A stretch of 64,000 bases of DNA from Trichopria drosophilae (lineage: Eukaryota > Arthropoda > Insecta > Hymenoptera > Diapriidae): the NCBI GenBank assembly GCA_030407085.1, contig CM059582.1:68777501-68841500 (forward strand), in the 5' to 3' direction. A program made the translations under genes and the position numbers. Below, piece by piece: positions 33,741 through 44,323 of this stretch. The notes under the pieces are model-generated. The model had not been told where the DNA came from, made no database searches, and saw only the letters and a list, made by a program, of their open reading frames with translations. The first letter of the stretch is position 1, and every line of letters starts with the position of its first letter.

Positions 33741-34109
33741 ACTTGGTACACACGATAGAGCGACCGCGTGACGCATAACTGCAGGCTTTCGAAAAGGGAC
33801 GTCTACCGTACCCTTTCAAAGTACTATTCATTTCTGTTTCTTTGAACAATATTCAGCTGTGGAAACGTGGACGTGTTCAATGTGATTCTCAAATCTTAAC
33901 CCCCTTCATTTACCAGCCTCGTTTTTATGAGCATGAACATATTTGTCATAAAAAGAAAAAAGAACGAAATCATTTCTTAATAAACCCGAGTAATAATTTC
34001 CAAGGAAAAGTTTTTTTTGTTTCAACGTGATTTGAAATTCTTACCCTCCATCTCCCTCTCTGCTTACTTAAAAAAGAGTACACGATATACATTTCGTAAA
34101 TAGTAAATA
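33741..34109. other. Spacer
   Basis: No gene or repeat was recognised; the right edge is the TA target of the pogo-type element. Confidence 0.4.
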
Positions 34110-34892
34110 CAGTACAACCCCTCTGGTTGAGCCCTCTCGGGTTGCTTCCCCCGCTCGTTGCTCCCTCTCTGGATGAGCCCGTATTTCATGCCTTTCTCCC
34201 CTCCACCACTTATTTCCAGGGGCGGCGCTACTGCATGCAATTTTGAGGCGCAGCAAACGGCCCCGCATCTCACATATTTTTTATATGTATGTATTTAAAC
34301 AATCCGCATATCATTAATAGTACACATTCGTACATATCTATATGTATTTACATGTGCTTGTGATAATATAGTGACCAAAAGAAATCCCGCACGTGACTGT
34401 GATTCGCGTATACATTCGTATTTTCGAATTTCATTTTTACGAATTTTATTATGGGACCGATAAAAAAATTATTTAAGCCTTGAAAAAATGCTAGAAGTTG
34501 TAAATAAACTGGCAACTGGCGAAACTTTCTCAGACTTGGCAGTAACTTATAATGTGTCTGTAGACACTATCAGACGAATCAATTCCAGACAAAGAGATTT
34601 GAACGGCTATTCTCGAACAATTAAAAATTGTCATGGAGACATGTCAAAAAGAAAATATCAAGGTCTGGAAGAAACTTTTTTACCGTTTTACCGAAATTTT
34701 TACCTAATTACCTCATAATTAATAACTAATAAAATATATTAAAATGTGCGTTTTTATAAATTTTATTAGTTATTAATTATGACAAACCAAAAAAAAAAGA
34801 ATTTTAAAATTCTCTGGGGCCCGAACTAAACGACCACGTGCGCATTTCAATAGGCACGGGACGAGTATGCAGCAACCAGTGGGGTTGTACTG
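34110..34892 (+). mobile_element. Pogo/Tigger-type element, internally deleted
   Basis: The terminal inverted repeats are CAGTACAACCCCTCTGGTTG on the left and, inverted, CAGTACAACCCCACTGGTTG on the right (one mismatch in 20). Both ends are flanked by TA (34108-34109 and 34893-34894), the target used by pogo and other Tc1/mariner elements. The 783-bp element keeps only an N-terminal transposase piece. Confidence 0.88.
34488..34718 (+). pseudogene. N-terminal DNA-binding piece of a pogo/CENP-B-type transposase
   Basis: The 76-codon frame begins MLEVVNKLATGETFSDLAVT and YNVSVDTIRRINSR, a helix-turn-helix of the CENP-B/Psq type that binds element ends. In-frame sequence just upstream (MGPIKKLF, then a stop) suggests the true start was a few codons earlier. 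The catalytic DDE domain is missing: after the helix-turn-helix the frame soon reaches a stop and then the right end of the element. Confidence 0.7.
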
Positions 34893-34894
34893 TA

Positions 34895-35344
34895 TATTTA
34901 TATTATCGTTTGCAAAATTCAGTAACCTACTGCAATGTAGAACTTATATTGAAACATTTATATTAAAATCACAGTCATGAAACATTTATATTAAAATCAA
35001 TTTTGGCCGAAAACTGCGCACAATTGAATAACCGTATGTAATAATGCGTATTAGGTATTTCCCACGTTTAAGCGGCGCAAACGCCCAATTCTTGTGACAA
35101 GTGAGGCACTTGTTTATACAAATTGAAAGGAAACTCGATAGATGGCGTCGGGTGCCGATTTCCCTCTTTACCGACTCTCAGTATGTGTTGATAAATATTA
35201 GATATGAATAGACTTAATTATAATTAATTATAACAAGCCAGAATATGATCAATGTTGCTTATTTCTATACACATATTGATTTTCATATATGTCATGTAAT
35301 TGAACAATAAACATAGAATATATGTAACTTAAATAAATATCAAA
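34895..35344. other. Spacer
   Basis: A short duplicated AAACATTTATATTAAAATCA motif is present at about 34950-35000. No gene is seen. Confidence 0.4.
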
Positions 35345-36187
35345 AGCGCGCGCTGATTACGCGGGAAAACGATCGCCGTCCGGACATTCGAGAGTTAGAT
35401 TAAATTTCTTGATTTATCTTAAACATCATTTACTTTATTCAATCACCGATCAACAAATATGGAAACGCATTTTATTTATCTTCTCAATCTAGAATTTTGA
35501 TTAAGTCTTGATCATCTTAAGAATCATTTAATTTTTCAATCGAGACTACTGTCACGTGACGCTCGACGAATGAGAACACCGCGTACATGCACCGGATGCC
35601 GGAATCCGCGCGCGAATTTGCGAGAACGTTCAAGAACATTCCACGAGGATATAAAAGCAAGGCAGCATGCGGCGGCGAGCCTCTCTCGTCACCAATCGCC
35701 CAGAAGATTGCACGTCGCCCACAAATTGAATAAACCGCCTCCATTACCGCTCAACATCCTGTATTGAGATTTTATCTAACCCTCACCCAATCATCGACGA
35801 TTCCGAATTCGGCAACGACGGCGTAAGGTTGTTGGCGCCCACAGCGTTCGTGGTGGGACGAACACCATAAAACGAGCGACGGCCAATTTCTGACAGGGCA
35901 GCTCGGAACATCCTTAAGTAACCATATCCCACCGGCGACTTAGATCGGCTGCCCGACCAATTTGGGACCAATGCCACCCCCTATCCCCCAGCGTATGCAG
36001 TTCCCGTACCTCTGCAGTATATATGGGCCAGTAGGACGTGGTTTCGGGTGAGGGTGAATTTCATGCGCTTCGTATTCGCGCTGGTCGCGTCTATTACGCA
36101 TGCAGATACACGCGTTTATATAACCGTTTTAATTTCGTCCCCTTACCCAAGACAAAGGGGGCTCTCCATCCGGCTCGAAGGACCAAT
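35345..36187 (+). repeat. Likely LTR end and primer-binding site of an LTR retrotransposon
   Basis: Three landmarks occur in the right order. GATATAAAAGCAAGGCAGC is a TATA box at 35650-35657. GAATAAACC is a poly(A) signal at 35729-35734. TTGGCGCCCACAGCG at 35832-35846 resembles the primer-binding site (tRNA-Lys type) that follows a 5' LTR. The LTR start could not be defined and no gag or pol follows, because the segmental duplication begins at 36188. GC content is higher than in the flanks. Confidence 0.5.
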
Positions 36188-37635
36188 GTTCGGGAAATAG
36201 GGCTTTATGTTGGATTGTATATGGCGCAAGTGCAATTAATAAATAGAGAGCACCCTTGGCCCCGGGGGAAGGGGGTATTAATGATGAGAAAGCCGTCCGT
36301 CTCCTATTTCTAAGACAGACGTCAACCGAACAATTAACTCGGGCAAGAAATGTCACGCACAATATAAACCTGCTTAATCACTACGAGATTGCTGATGTTT
36401 CGTCCCGGGCCCGCTCACGGACTCGTCAGTGGGGCTACGAGAAGCGGGCCCTGCCCCAGACATCGCATGCAAATATATGTAAATATATAACCGACATATG
36501 AAATAAATGCATATATTAATTAACAATAATCAACCGACTAATTGCTCCCGAAATCCATCTACATAAAGTATTACTTACTCACAGACAAGTCCGAACAGCG
36601 TCCCGGGGTCCACAGTCAGCCGTCCGCACTTCCCGCAGTCTTGGCCCAAGCACTGTCACACGCTCGAGATCTGATCGCTTAGGATCTTCTCGATAAACTG
36701 ATTAGAAATGCCCTCAACGGGCTTATTTATATGTTCCAAGTAGTCTCCCTTTGGGCCAAGACCTCGGGAAATCCAACCAAACGCAATTAGAAATGGCGAC
36801 TCAGTCATGTGTACTCCCTTCTCACATGCATGGGTGTTCAACCTGTAACGGGGGGGGGGGGGGCGCTCCTAACCGACCCCAAGCAACCCTTTTTTGTGAT
36901 TATATCCCGAACACTTTTTATCTTTTATTTTTTAAACAAATTTTTTCTGAAGAAGGCCAAAACCAGGCTGAAACGTTAAAATATTTTATTATTAAATTTT
37001 TAATTTTTATTGTATAGTGACCGTTTTTCAAAGCTATTTTTATTACATTAAAAAAAAATTTACTGAAATAAAATTACATACAATAATATGAAATGAAATA
37101 GAATGAAGTGGAATAAGATAAGATAAGATAAAATAGAATACAATAAAATGTAATAAAACAAAATGCAGTAAAGTAACATCAAGTAAAAAGTGACATTATA
37201 TTTTTAATAGCGTTATTATCATTAAAATTAATTACATCATATTAGAGAATTATTTATTTATAATTGTAGCATTACATTTTAGTTTTTATCATTAATAATA
37301 TGAATCGCGTACAATTTTAGTAAAAAAAACGAGGATTTTGGTACTGGCATGCTTATACAAAAAATATTTCGCATTATTTCCATGTTCTTTTTTGATGATT
37401 TCATAAAAGAACTTATTTTGCGCCGGCTTCGCCAAAAAACCGAATTTTTTGCGTGTATTTTCATGTCAAAATCGATTAATTTGGATTGAGACTCATCCGC
37501 CGGCATGCTGTTTAAATTTCAGCGGCTCCGCGGGGAATCGATCGCCCAACCAGCGCGTGCGCTGGATTTATTCTAAATCTGTGAACACTAAGCTGAACCA
37601 TTTGGGAACGCACGCGATACATACACATGTACATA

Positions 37636-37823
37636 CTAGGGTGAGTCAAAATATTATATATGTACTTTAATCTCTTTGAGCCACCTCTAATTGACCTAAA
37701 ATCGCATTGGCCGAAGAGGAAGAAGTTTTATTTTTTTTTGTTTTCTGCTCTTTGTCTTCGGCCCATGCAATTTTCGGTCATTTATAGGTCTCTCAAAGAG
37801 GTTTTATTTTGACTCCCCCCAGT
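37636..37823. mobile_element. TA-flanked hairpin MITE (CTRGGGTGAGTC ends), copy 2
   Basis: Same insertion as at 32838, carried along in the duplication. The right end has decayed here from GACTCACCCC to GACTCCCCCC. Confidence 0.75.
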
Positions 37824-37856
37824 ACATACATATATATGTATGCAACAGCTGCGGTT

Positions 37857-37862
37857 TATATA
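37857..37862 (+). promoter_or_regulatory. TATA box upstream of the small three-exon gene
   Basis: GCGGTTTATATACGGG lies about 55 bp before the ATG at 37914; a start site near 37885-37895 would give a short leader. The same TATA region exists in duplication copy 1 at about 33383, where no ATG exon follows. Confidence 0.5.
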
Positions 37863-37913
37863 CGGGATATACGGAGTGCAACGTATCGTTTCCAGGTTTT
37901 CGTCTCTTCAAAA

Positions 37914-39150
37914 ATGACGTCGACTGACGAAGGTACGGTAAGCATACATACGTATGTTTTTATAAGTTCGCAGTTTTCTGTCACGTTCGGGTGAGCCGCA
38001 TTTGTCCGACTCCTAATTTCGGATACAACAAAGTACCTCTGAGTACCTCAAAATCTACCCGAGATCAGGAGTGGGACAATTGGCGTGTCGGACAAATGCG
38101 GCTCACCCCAATTCTTGTTTATTGTCAATCTCTCATTATTTCTCTCTCTCTCTCCGTCTCCCCCTCTCGCTCTCTCTTTCTTCTCATTAAGCATATGCAA
38201 AACCCAGAGATGAACTCATTGCATTTCTTTTCAGGAGGGCAAAATTGAAAATGCGTCGAAGGATGGAAGGACGGCGGTAAAGGATGCGGATGAAGATGTA
38301 CTATATACATGTGTAAGTTTAATTTGTTTTCTCTCTCTCTCTCTCTCTCCCCCTGTCTCTCTTGAAAGAGGTACACTGTAAAAATTCAAATTGAACTTTA
38401 CACCCCACTGGTCAAATTCGGACATACAATTTTTGTAATAATACTATGTATATTACAAATATAGAGTATAGGAATTTTTTCCAAATTGAGGTTAATGTTC
38501 ATGACCGTGTTGTAAATTTACAACGTTGCGTATCGGAAATGTACCAAACTGTGTACTTTTACGACGTTGTTGGTGGGTAATTTTTTTGCCCACATCGGAT
38601 TGTAATTTTACAGATTGAGGAAAAATATACAAGATTACATGAAAAGTAACGTTTCGAAAGTTACAAAGTTACAGTGTTCCTCATTGTAAATTTACTGTGT
38701 TGAACATGGGTAATTTTTTGCCTATGCTCACCGTTGTAAAATTCATTTTGATTTTTGGCAGTGTAAGCTTACAAACAAGTGCTGTATTTTTGTTATGTTA
38801 TACATTGGTCAAAATCGAGCCCACGATGAACGTGGTAAATTCCACACAGATGAATATGTTAAATATACCACGTACAGCCCAGGCAATATTATGATCAATG
38901 CTGAATATGGTAAAATTTGTCACTTTTTACAGTGAGGCTTTACACTGTAAAAAATTTGTTTCATATTCATATTATGATTCGTATTCTGCAGGAAGAACGA
39001 AGAAGAAATAGACGTGGAGGTCGATGGGTTCGGTTTCGTCAACAGCTTGGTCGCCAACGAGTGCAGAATATGTATTTGCGTGATATGGCTACATTCTTCC
39101 GACATGCTTGGCAGAAATCCAATCCCTATACAATGTATTATAACTATTGA
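37914..39150 (+). CDS. Candidate 86-residue, three-exon basic protein, unknown function
   Basis: Three segments join in phase 0 with canonical splice sites. Exon 1 is 37914-37937 (MTSTDEGT, donor GTAAGC). Exon 2 is 38235-38312 (acceptor TTTCTTTTCAG, EGKIENASKDGRTAVKDADE, donor GTAAGT). Exon 3 is 38992-39150 (acceptor GTATTCTGCAG, EERRRNRRGGRWVRFRQQLG ... PYTMYYNY, TGA). An AATAAA is at about 39158. The product would have an acidic middle and an Arg-rich tail with no signal peptide or membrane segment. I do not recognise the family. The first exon is very short, so the N-terminus is the least certain part. Each intron holds a MITE. The promoter region lies in the duplicated segment. Confidence 0.5.
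37989..38109. mobile_element. Short hairpin MITE with GGGTGAGCCGCATTTGTCCG ends
   Basis: A 22-bp perfect inverted repeat (GGGTGAGCCGCATTTGTCCG and two more bases) bounds a ~121-bp element in intron 1 of the small gene. The outer GGGTGAG is shared with the MITE at 37636, but the flanks do not show a clear TA duplication. Confidence 0.75.
38374..38934. mobile_element. MITE-like element with CACTGTAAAAA ends
   Basis: Left end CACTGTAAAAATTC and right end TTTTTACAGTG; several internal words (TTTACA.TGTTG, ACCCA.TGTGT) are repeated in both directions. It lies inside intron 2 of the small gene. A further CACTGTAAAAAATTTG start sits just to the right at 38943. Superfamily unclear (hAT-like ends, no convincing 8-bp duplication). 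Confidence 0.55.
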
Positions 39151-39236
39151 AAGTTAAATAAATAAGTAAACATTTAAATATAAATAAAAATTAAATAAAA
39201 TAGATTCCCAACCCTTTTTCCCATCTTGAGTAGTTT

Positions 39237-39430
39237 TCTTCTATGCACTGTTAAAAATGCGGTGTGAAATCGGTATCATATTTCACACCGTTGAGGAGTC
39301 TATATAGGTCCACCACCTTGTCAGGTGTAAATGAGCGGTGTTAATTATTCGGTGCGATATCGGTGTGCTTTAATCACACAGCATTTAACTCCGCTCAAAT
39401 AAATCACACCGATTTTACACACATGGATGT
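39237..39430 (+). repeat. GGTGTGAAATCGGTGTGA-family interspersed repeat
   Basis: Words CGGTGTGAAATCGGT, TTCACACCGTTGAGGAGTC, GGTGTTAATTATTCGGTG and ATATCGGTGTG recur. A diverged relative lies at about 43880-44010 (CCGGTGTGATGTCGGCGTG). Non-coding. Confidence 0.6.
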
Positions 39431-39632
39431 TTAAATTGTAAAACGCCATATCAAGGTAATTGTTTCTTTTAGGTTATGTGCGTCTGTGATGAATTACATG
39501 ACTTATTAAATGTGAGTACCGCATTATTATTATTTTCCTCGGACAGATTAACACTTCAAAGAAAATTTTAAGGTTATTTGTCAAATGGAAATGACAATCC
39601 GCATCCACACTATATTATATATCAGTGATCCA

Positions 39633-40439
39633 CACTGAGAGAAGTTTAGGGTAGCAGGTACCCTAAGCTAGGAGACGGGCGGTCCGAAAAATAAAAACCG
39701 CAATTAAACCGCGATTAAAAATTGTGGGCGTTAAATTAAAATTTCTTTTCTTTAGCACCATCTTTGTTTTAGTTTTAAGAAAGTGTATATACAACTTCTG
39801 CACGGTTAAAGTATTTAATGATATTAAAAAACTCGACTGAAGTACAAAAGTTGGTGTTATTTTCATATTAACGCTTCCGTCGTGAAAATGGTGCAAGATA
39901 GTATAAAATTGTACTAAACCTTTTTTATAGAGCACGAAATTTCCTACAAAAATGTCATGGAGACCGCTAATCTAAAGTCAACAGTTTAGCCATAAATAAT
40001 GCTTAAAGTTGCATCGAAAATTTTTGAGGTTATAGATCGGTCACCGTTGACTTCTAAGATGAAATTATGTCGTTATTTGTGGCTAAACTAGTGTCTTTAG
40101 ACTATGGCCCTCACTGACTTTTTTATAGGAAATTTTGTGCTCTACAATAAAGGTTTAGTACAATTTTGTGCTAGCTAGCACCATTTTCGATACGGAAGCG
40201 TTAATATGAAAATAACACAAATTTTTATACTTTAATCGAGTATTTTAATATAATTAAATACTTTAACTATGTAGATGTTGTATACACACTTTCTTAATGC
40301 TAAAACAAAGATGGTGCAGAAGAAAAAAATTTTTATTTTAACGCCCACAATTTTTAAGCGCGGTTTAATCGCGGTTTTTATTTTTCGGACCGCCCGTGCC
40401 CTAGCTTAGGGTACCTGCTACTCTAAACTTCTCTCAGTG
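39633..40439. mobile_element. Foldback element with ~390-bp arms and almost no spacer
   Basis: The ends are CACTGAGAGAAGTTTAGGGT and its reverse complement. Arms pair along their whole length, for example GGGCGGTCCGAAAAATAAAA at 39678 with its complement near 40391, and GCTAAAGAAAA / TTTTCTTCTGCACC around GCACCATCTTTGTTTTAG. The centre is near 40030. No coding sequence is present; the frame at 39663-39935 is part of the arm. Confidence 0.88.
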
Positions 40440-40499
40440 CATATATCCCATTCCTTACATTTTCTATTTTGATATGCAAGTACATTCCTAATTAAGATC

Positions 40500-41225
40500 G
40501 GTTGTGTTTAACGCAGAGAAGAGTCGTTATGAAAATTTTGTGGAATTAGGCTCCGTCGACTTCAACTCCGTCAACATTTCATATTCATGGAATAGGCGCA
40601 TTGCCAGATTTAGTTTGGGAATAGCATTACAAATATGTTCAGATATATTGAAAGATATTTAAAATCCTATTCCAAGTCTAAATTAATAGTGTAGATTTTA
40701 AAAAGCTTCAATCCTACACGTTTACACCATGAACTTAAAATCTGGTATCGTCGGAGCCCAATTTAACAAAATTTTCATAGCTGCTTTTCACAGGGTTAAA
40801 TACAACCAATCTTTATTAAACAAAATTTTCTGTATTTATTACCTAAAGATGTAACCAGAAACAGACGTTAGTTTAATGCAAAAATTGGCTGGATGATAGA
40901 ATAAAACTGTTTTCTCAATGAGCGACAGCTCAAAAAGTATTACTTTTTGGAAATTGTTTTATTTGATGCCACAGACAATTTTCCAGTTACGTTAACGACT
41001 AACCATGTTTCTGTTTACGTTACAAGGTAATAAATACAGAAAATTTACTTTCATAAAGATTGATTGTGTTTAACAGAGAGAAAAGTCGTGATAAAATTTT
41101 GTGAAATTAGGCTCCATCGACTCAACATTTCATGTTCATGGAGTAAGCATATTGCCAGATTTAGTTTGGGAATAGTATTACAAACTTGTTCAGATATATT
41201 GAGACATTTGAAATGTTTGCGATAT
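40500..41225 (+). repeat. Two direct copies of a ~190-bp repeat, 553 bp apart, with an inverted piece between
   Basis: TGTGTTTAACGCAGAGAAGAG at about 40504 and TGTGTTTAACAGAGAGAAAAG at about 41066 start matching blocks that share ATTTTGTGGAATTAGGCTCC and CCAGATTTAGTTTGGGAATA. An inverted part (GGAGCCCAATTTAACAAAAT) lies at about 40755. Confidence 0.7.
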
Positions 41226-41780
41226 TCTAAAAACCGTAAACTCCTTTTGACAATGTAGTTCTTGTTAGAACGTATTCTATGCTTTTAATAATTGATATTT
41301 CCACTTGTTATAATATCAATACATGTTAATAATATATGTGTTTGCAAGTAAGAAAATTTTAAAATAAATAATGTAGAATGACAGCATTGGTCACGTTCCA
41401 AGTATTACAAAGCGGATTACAGTTTTTCAATTGGTGCGCATATGTGGTTGGTCTTAATTTTGCAATAAGTTTTAATTTATATTATATAAATTCATTTGAA
41501 CATTATCAATTAATTTTTATTCATTCTATCACATACTACATCCACCGACATGTGTACTAATCTAAAAATAGTTTGTACTTTTTAACGAAACATATTCACT
41601 GCTTTCAATTTTTGCTACTTGATTTTAAATTTGTTTAATTGCACTCGTGCGTAGAAGATATACGTATAATTATAAATCAAATAATAATCAATATAAATAT
41701 CAACGATTGAAAGCATGGAATGCCTTCCAACAAGAACTACAGTATCGAGTCGAGTTTACGGTTTTTAGAATTTTCTATAC
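41225..41780. repeat. Inverted repeat with ~70-bp arms
   Basis: CTAAAAACCGTAAACTC ... TAGTTCTTGTTAGAACG ... CTATGCTTT at 41227-41295 pairs with AAAGCATGGAATG ... CAACAAGAACTACA ... GAGTTTACGGTTTTTAG at 41711-41773. Between them is AT-rich sequence without a gene. Confidence 0.75.
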
Positions 41781-42865
41781 ATGTCACTTTATATTCTATA
41801 AACATTAATTTTATATAGAATTATCATTTATAATAATTCTTTTATACTATATTCATGAAATTCTTTTGCACTTATTACATATTGAGAGTAGTGACATGTA
41901 TACAATAATCTGTAAAGCTCTAACTTCCAGCGACACTTCAATTCTTGTCGGCACGCATCCTATCTTTTCAGTCATTGCTCAGTTCAATGCAATGATAAAC
42001 ATAGGTGCAAGCAATCAATTTTAAAAAGAAATAGCACAGATCACTTTTTATAGGGAATAAGGTCTGGAATTTAGGGAACAGGTTATCAACATCAACGAAT
42101 ATAGATGCGTCTATATTCGGTGTCAACATTGATAGGTTAATCTCAAATATCAATGTGGGTCAACCTCCAAAAATAAAATTTACGCACTCACACATACATA
42201 TTTTATTAGTGTTCATTATGTAGCACTAATGCTAAATAATAAAACAAAAATCAAACTCGAACCACTGTCATTATGAATGACAGAACACAGACGCGTCTGG
42301 ATCATAAACCCCACGTCGTACTCGCTAAGGCACAGACCGCCGAATCTGCTGGTGGTACCGATATTGGGGTAGGGGGGACTGGCTCTGGGTGGGTGTTGTG
42401 TGCGTATCTGCCTATAGTTCTGTCATGTACTGTCTGTCTCTGTCCTGTACCTCTCCACCCGAGAGCCGACCCGCAAATAGACATATTCGTCATTAACGGG
42501 GGGGGGGGGGGGGGGGGAATTTCCTGTCCTTTGTCCTTTTTTTTTTTAGTACTTTCCACATAATTTATGTTCAGAAATGAGATCGTTATTTTCTTGAACA
42601 TAACTACAATAACGTAACATAAAATTTGTTTAAGTTATCTAAATACAAATAATTTGTTTATGAAGGTAACTCCCAAGTAGAAAACGAAAATCGATTCAAA
42701 CGAAAACAGTCCTTCAAAGGAGGAATTGAAAAAACCGATAGAAACGCTGCTAGAGAAAAATTCTTCATATAAATAAATTATACCTGCTATAGTGTTTTTC
42801 TATAAAATCATATAAATCATAAGACATTATTTAAAATATTATATTATAATTTTATTCGTATTTAG
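41781..42865. other. Spacer with a ~20-base G run
   Basis: No gene is supported. 42280-42500 is GC-richer and open in one frame on each strand but unrecognised; it ends in a run of about 20 G at 42498-42517. An open stretch at 42690-42780 lacks splice support. Confidence 0.4.
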
Positions 42866-43077
42866 ATCACGTACTTGAAACAATAGGGAATAATAATGTA
42901 GTAACCTGCCTGAATACATCCATAACACCAAATAATTTTAAAACGAATGATGATCAAAATGTAGAATATGGATCTGATTTGTTGAAAAGTACGGAAGACC
43001 AGGATTTAATAATTGAAAATTTGATCTTAGAAGATGACTCAAATCAATTATTCGGAGAGAATTGCACTGAAGATAAG
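42866..43077 (+). CDS. Candidate exon upstream of a BEN-domain exon
   Basis: The segment is open from acceptor TTATTCGTATTTAG (AG at 42864-42865) to donor GATAAG/GTACAAG (GT at 43078). It encodes about 70 residues, acidic and unstructured-looking (STEDQDLIIENLILEDDSNQ, ENCTEDK), starting with two bases of a split codon. It ends at a codon boundary, the phase needed to join the BEN exon at 49736. The linking of the two exons is my inference; 6.6 kb of repeats lie between them. Confidence 0.5.
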
Positions 43078-43289
43078 GTACAAGTTTTTATTAATTTCCA
43101 TATCCATCGAATCAAAAACTCGAAAATTAAAAAATTTCAAAAATTATTATACATACTTTAGAATCTCCAGGAATCGAAAAAAATATTTAAACTTTTTTTT
43201 GAAAATGGGAAGTAGCCCAAAAAGTTAATAAAATATGAAAAAAACAATTTGTAGAAAATTCGACTAGACATTTTTTCTTCTCAAATTTC

Positions 43290-43786
43290 TCATACAAAGG
43301 GCATAGGGGGTTAATTATACAAAAAAATGCCCCCACAGCTCTGTCACCCGAACTGGGTCCATATATTGCTACCCCGATGACTACAAATTTCTGAAAGTAT
43401 GAACTCAAAATTCGCTTTTTCGAAAAAGTTATGGAGGAGGAAAGAAAAATAAAAAAAATAATTTTTCTCGAAAACTACTGGATCGATTTTAATGAACTTG
43501 AAATATGTTAGAAACGTAGGTAAAACAATTTGAGAGAAAAAATATGATTTTTTTTTTTTTTAATAAGTAAAAAACTGATTTGAAATTTTCAAAATTTTTT
43601 TTTTTGGCATAATTTTTGATGTGACCACCTTCATCTTTTTTCTTGAGGTACCTTACAATGTCCCCTTTCATATATATTTTTTTCAAATTTTTAAAAAATA
43701 TAGTTTTTGAATAAAAAATTGTAAACCATGCTCGTCCTGCTTGACTTGCGCATTCGCACACACCCGTGCACTCACGCACGCACGCA
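43290..43786 (-). repeat. Left arm of a ~490-bp inverted repeat pair in the BEN intron
   Basis: Starts AAAGGGCATAGGGGGTTAA and runs to the GCGCATTCGCACACACCCGT region. The inverted partner is 49026-49512 with high identity, including TGGGTCCATATATTGCTACC and AGGTACCTTACAATGTCCCC. The arms are 5.2 kb apart. Frames inside are T-rich artefacts. Confidence 0.88.
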
Positions 43787-44323
43787 CTGACTAAAAATTC
43801 TATGTTATATACAGTTGAGACTCATGTGTAGCCAATATAAATATTCAAATGTTTTTTCGTGTTTAATGCACAGTGTTGAAATGTACGAAGTTAAACTGGA
43901 CCGAAACAAAAACCGGTGCTGAGTGTATATAGTATAGGTCGACCTTAACCGATGTCAATGAGATTTTTTATTATCCGGTGTGATGTCGGCGTGATTGTTG
44001 ACACGAGACTCCTATATAGAAGAACTGCGAGGCAATAGGTGACTTCTTCTCCGGTAGGCATCGTTCCTTTTATTCGATAGCCATTTCATTCTCGTTATCG
44101 AAATCCATCCTTTTTTTAGTAGATTAGGAATCCGGACGGTGCGACCTGACACTTGTATATGATATTGTGCTTTGATTCATATAGTCTATGTAAATCGGTA
44201 TAGCTGAGTGCAGGTTTATATTTAGTATTTTTTTCGGAGTTATATCTCTGTGATTCTGGAGAATTTTACTTTTTACATTCTTTTGTTTACATCTGACATC
44301 CTTATTACTTCATAATTTTCAAG
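43787..44323. other. Spacer with a relic of the GGTGTGA-family repeat
   Basis: The repeat relic lies at about 43880-44010. The rest (to the ATG at 44324) shows no gene and may be the 5' part of the Harbinger-like element. Confidence 0.4.

Larger units (their letters stand above)
36188..37897 (+). repeat. Segmental duplication, copy 2
   Basis: Matches 32160-33427 in the same orientation. Blocks found only here are 36494-36795, which includes a stretch with ACTGTCACACGCTCGAGATC, and about 36971-37453, an AT-rich block with AATAAAAT words. A G run is at about 36850. The end of this copy supplies the promoter region of the small gene starting at 37914. Confidence 0.9.

Noticed and set aside
38125..38425. 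Arg/Glu-rich minus-strand frames
   Set aside because: They are translations of CTCTCT microsatellite tracts at 38140-38180 and 38330-38360.
42273..42563. 96-codon frame MNDRTQTRLDHKPH as a host exon
   Set aside because: No splice sites, no family resemblance, and the frame runs into a poly-G run.
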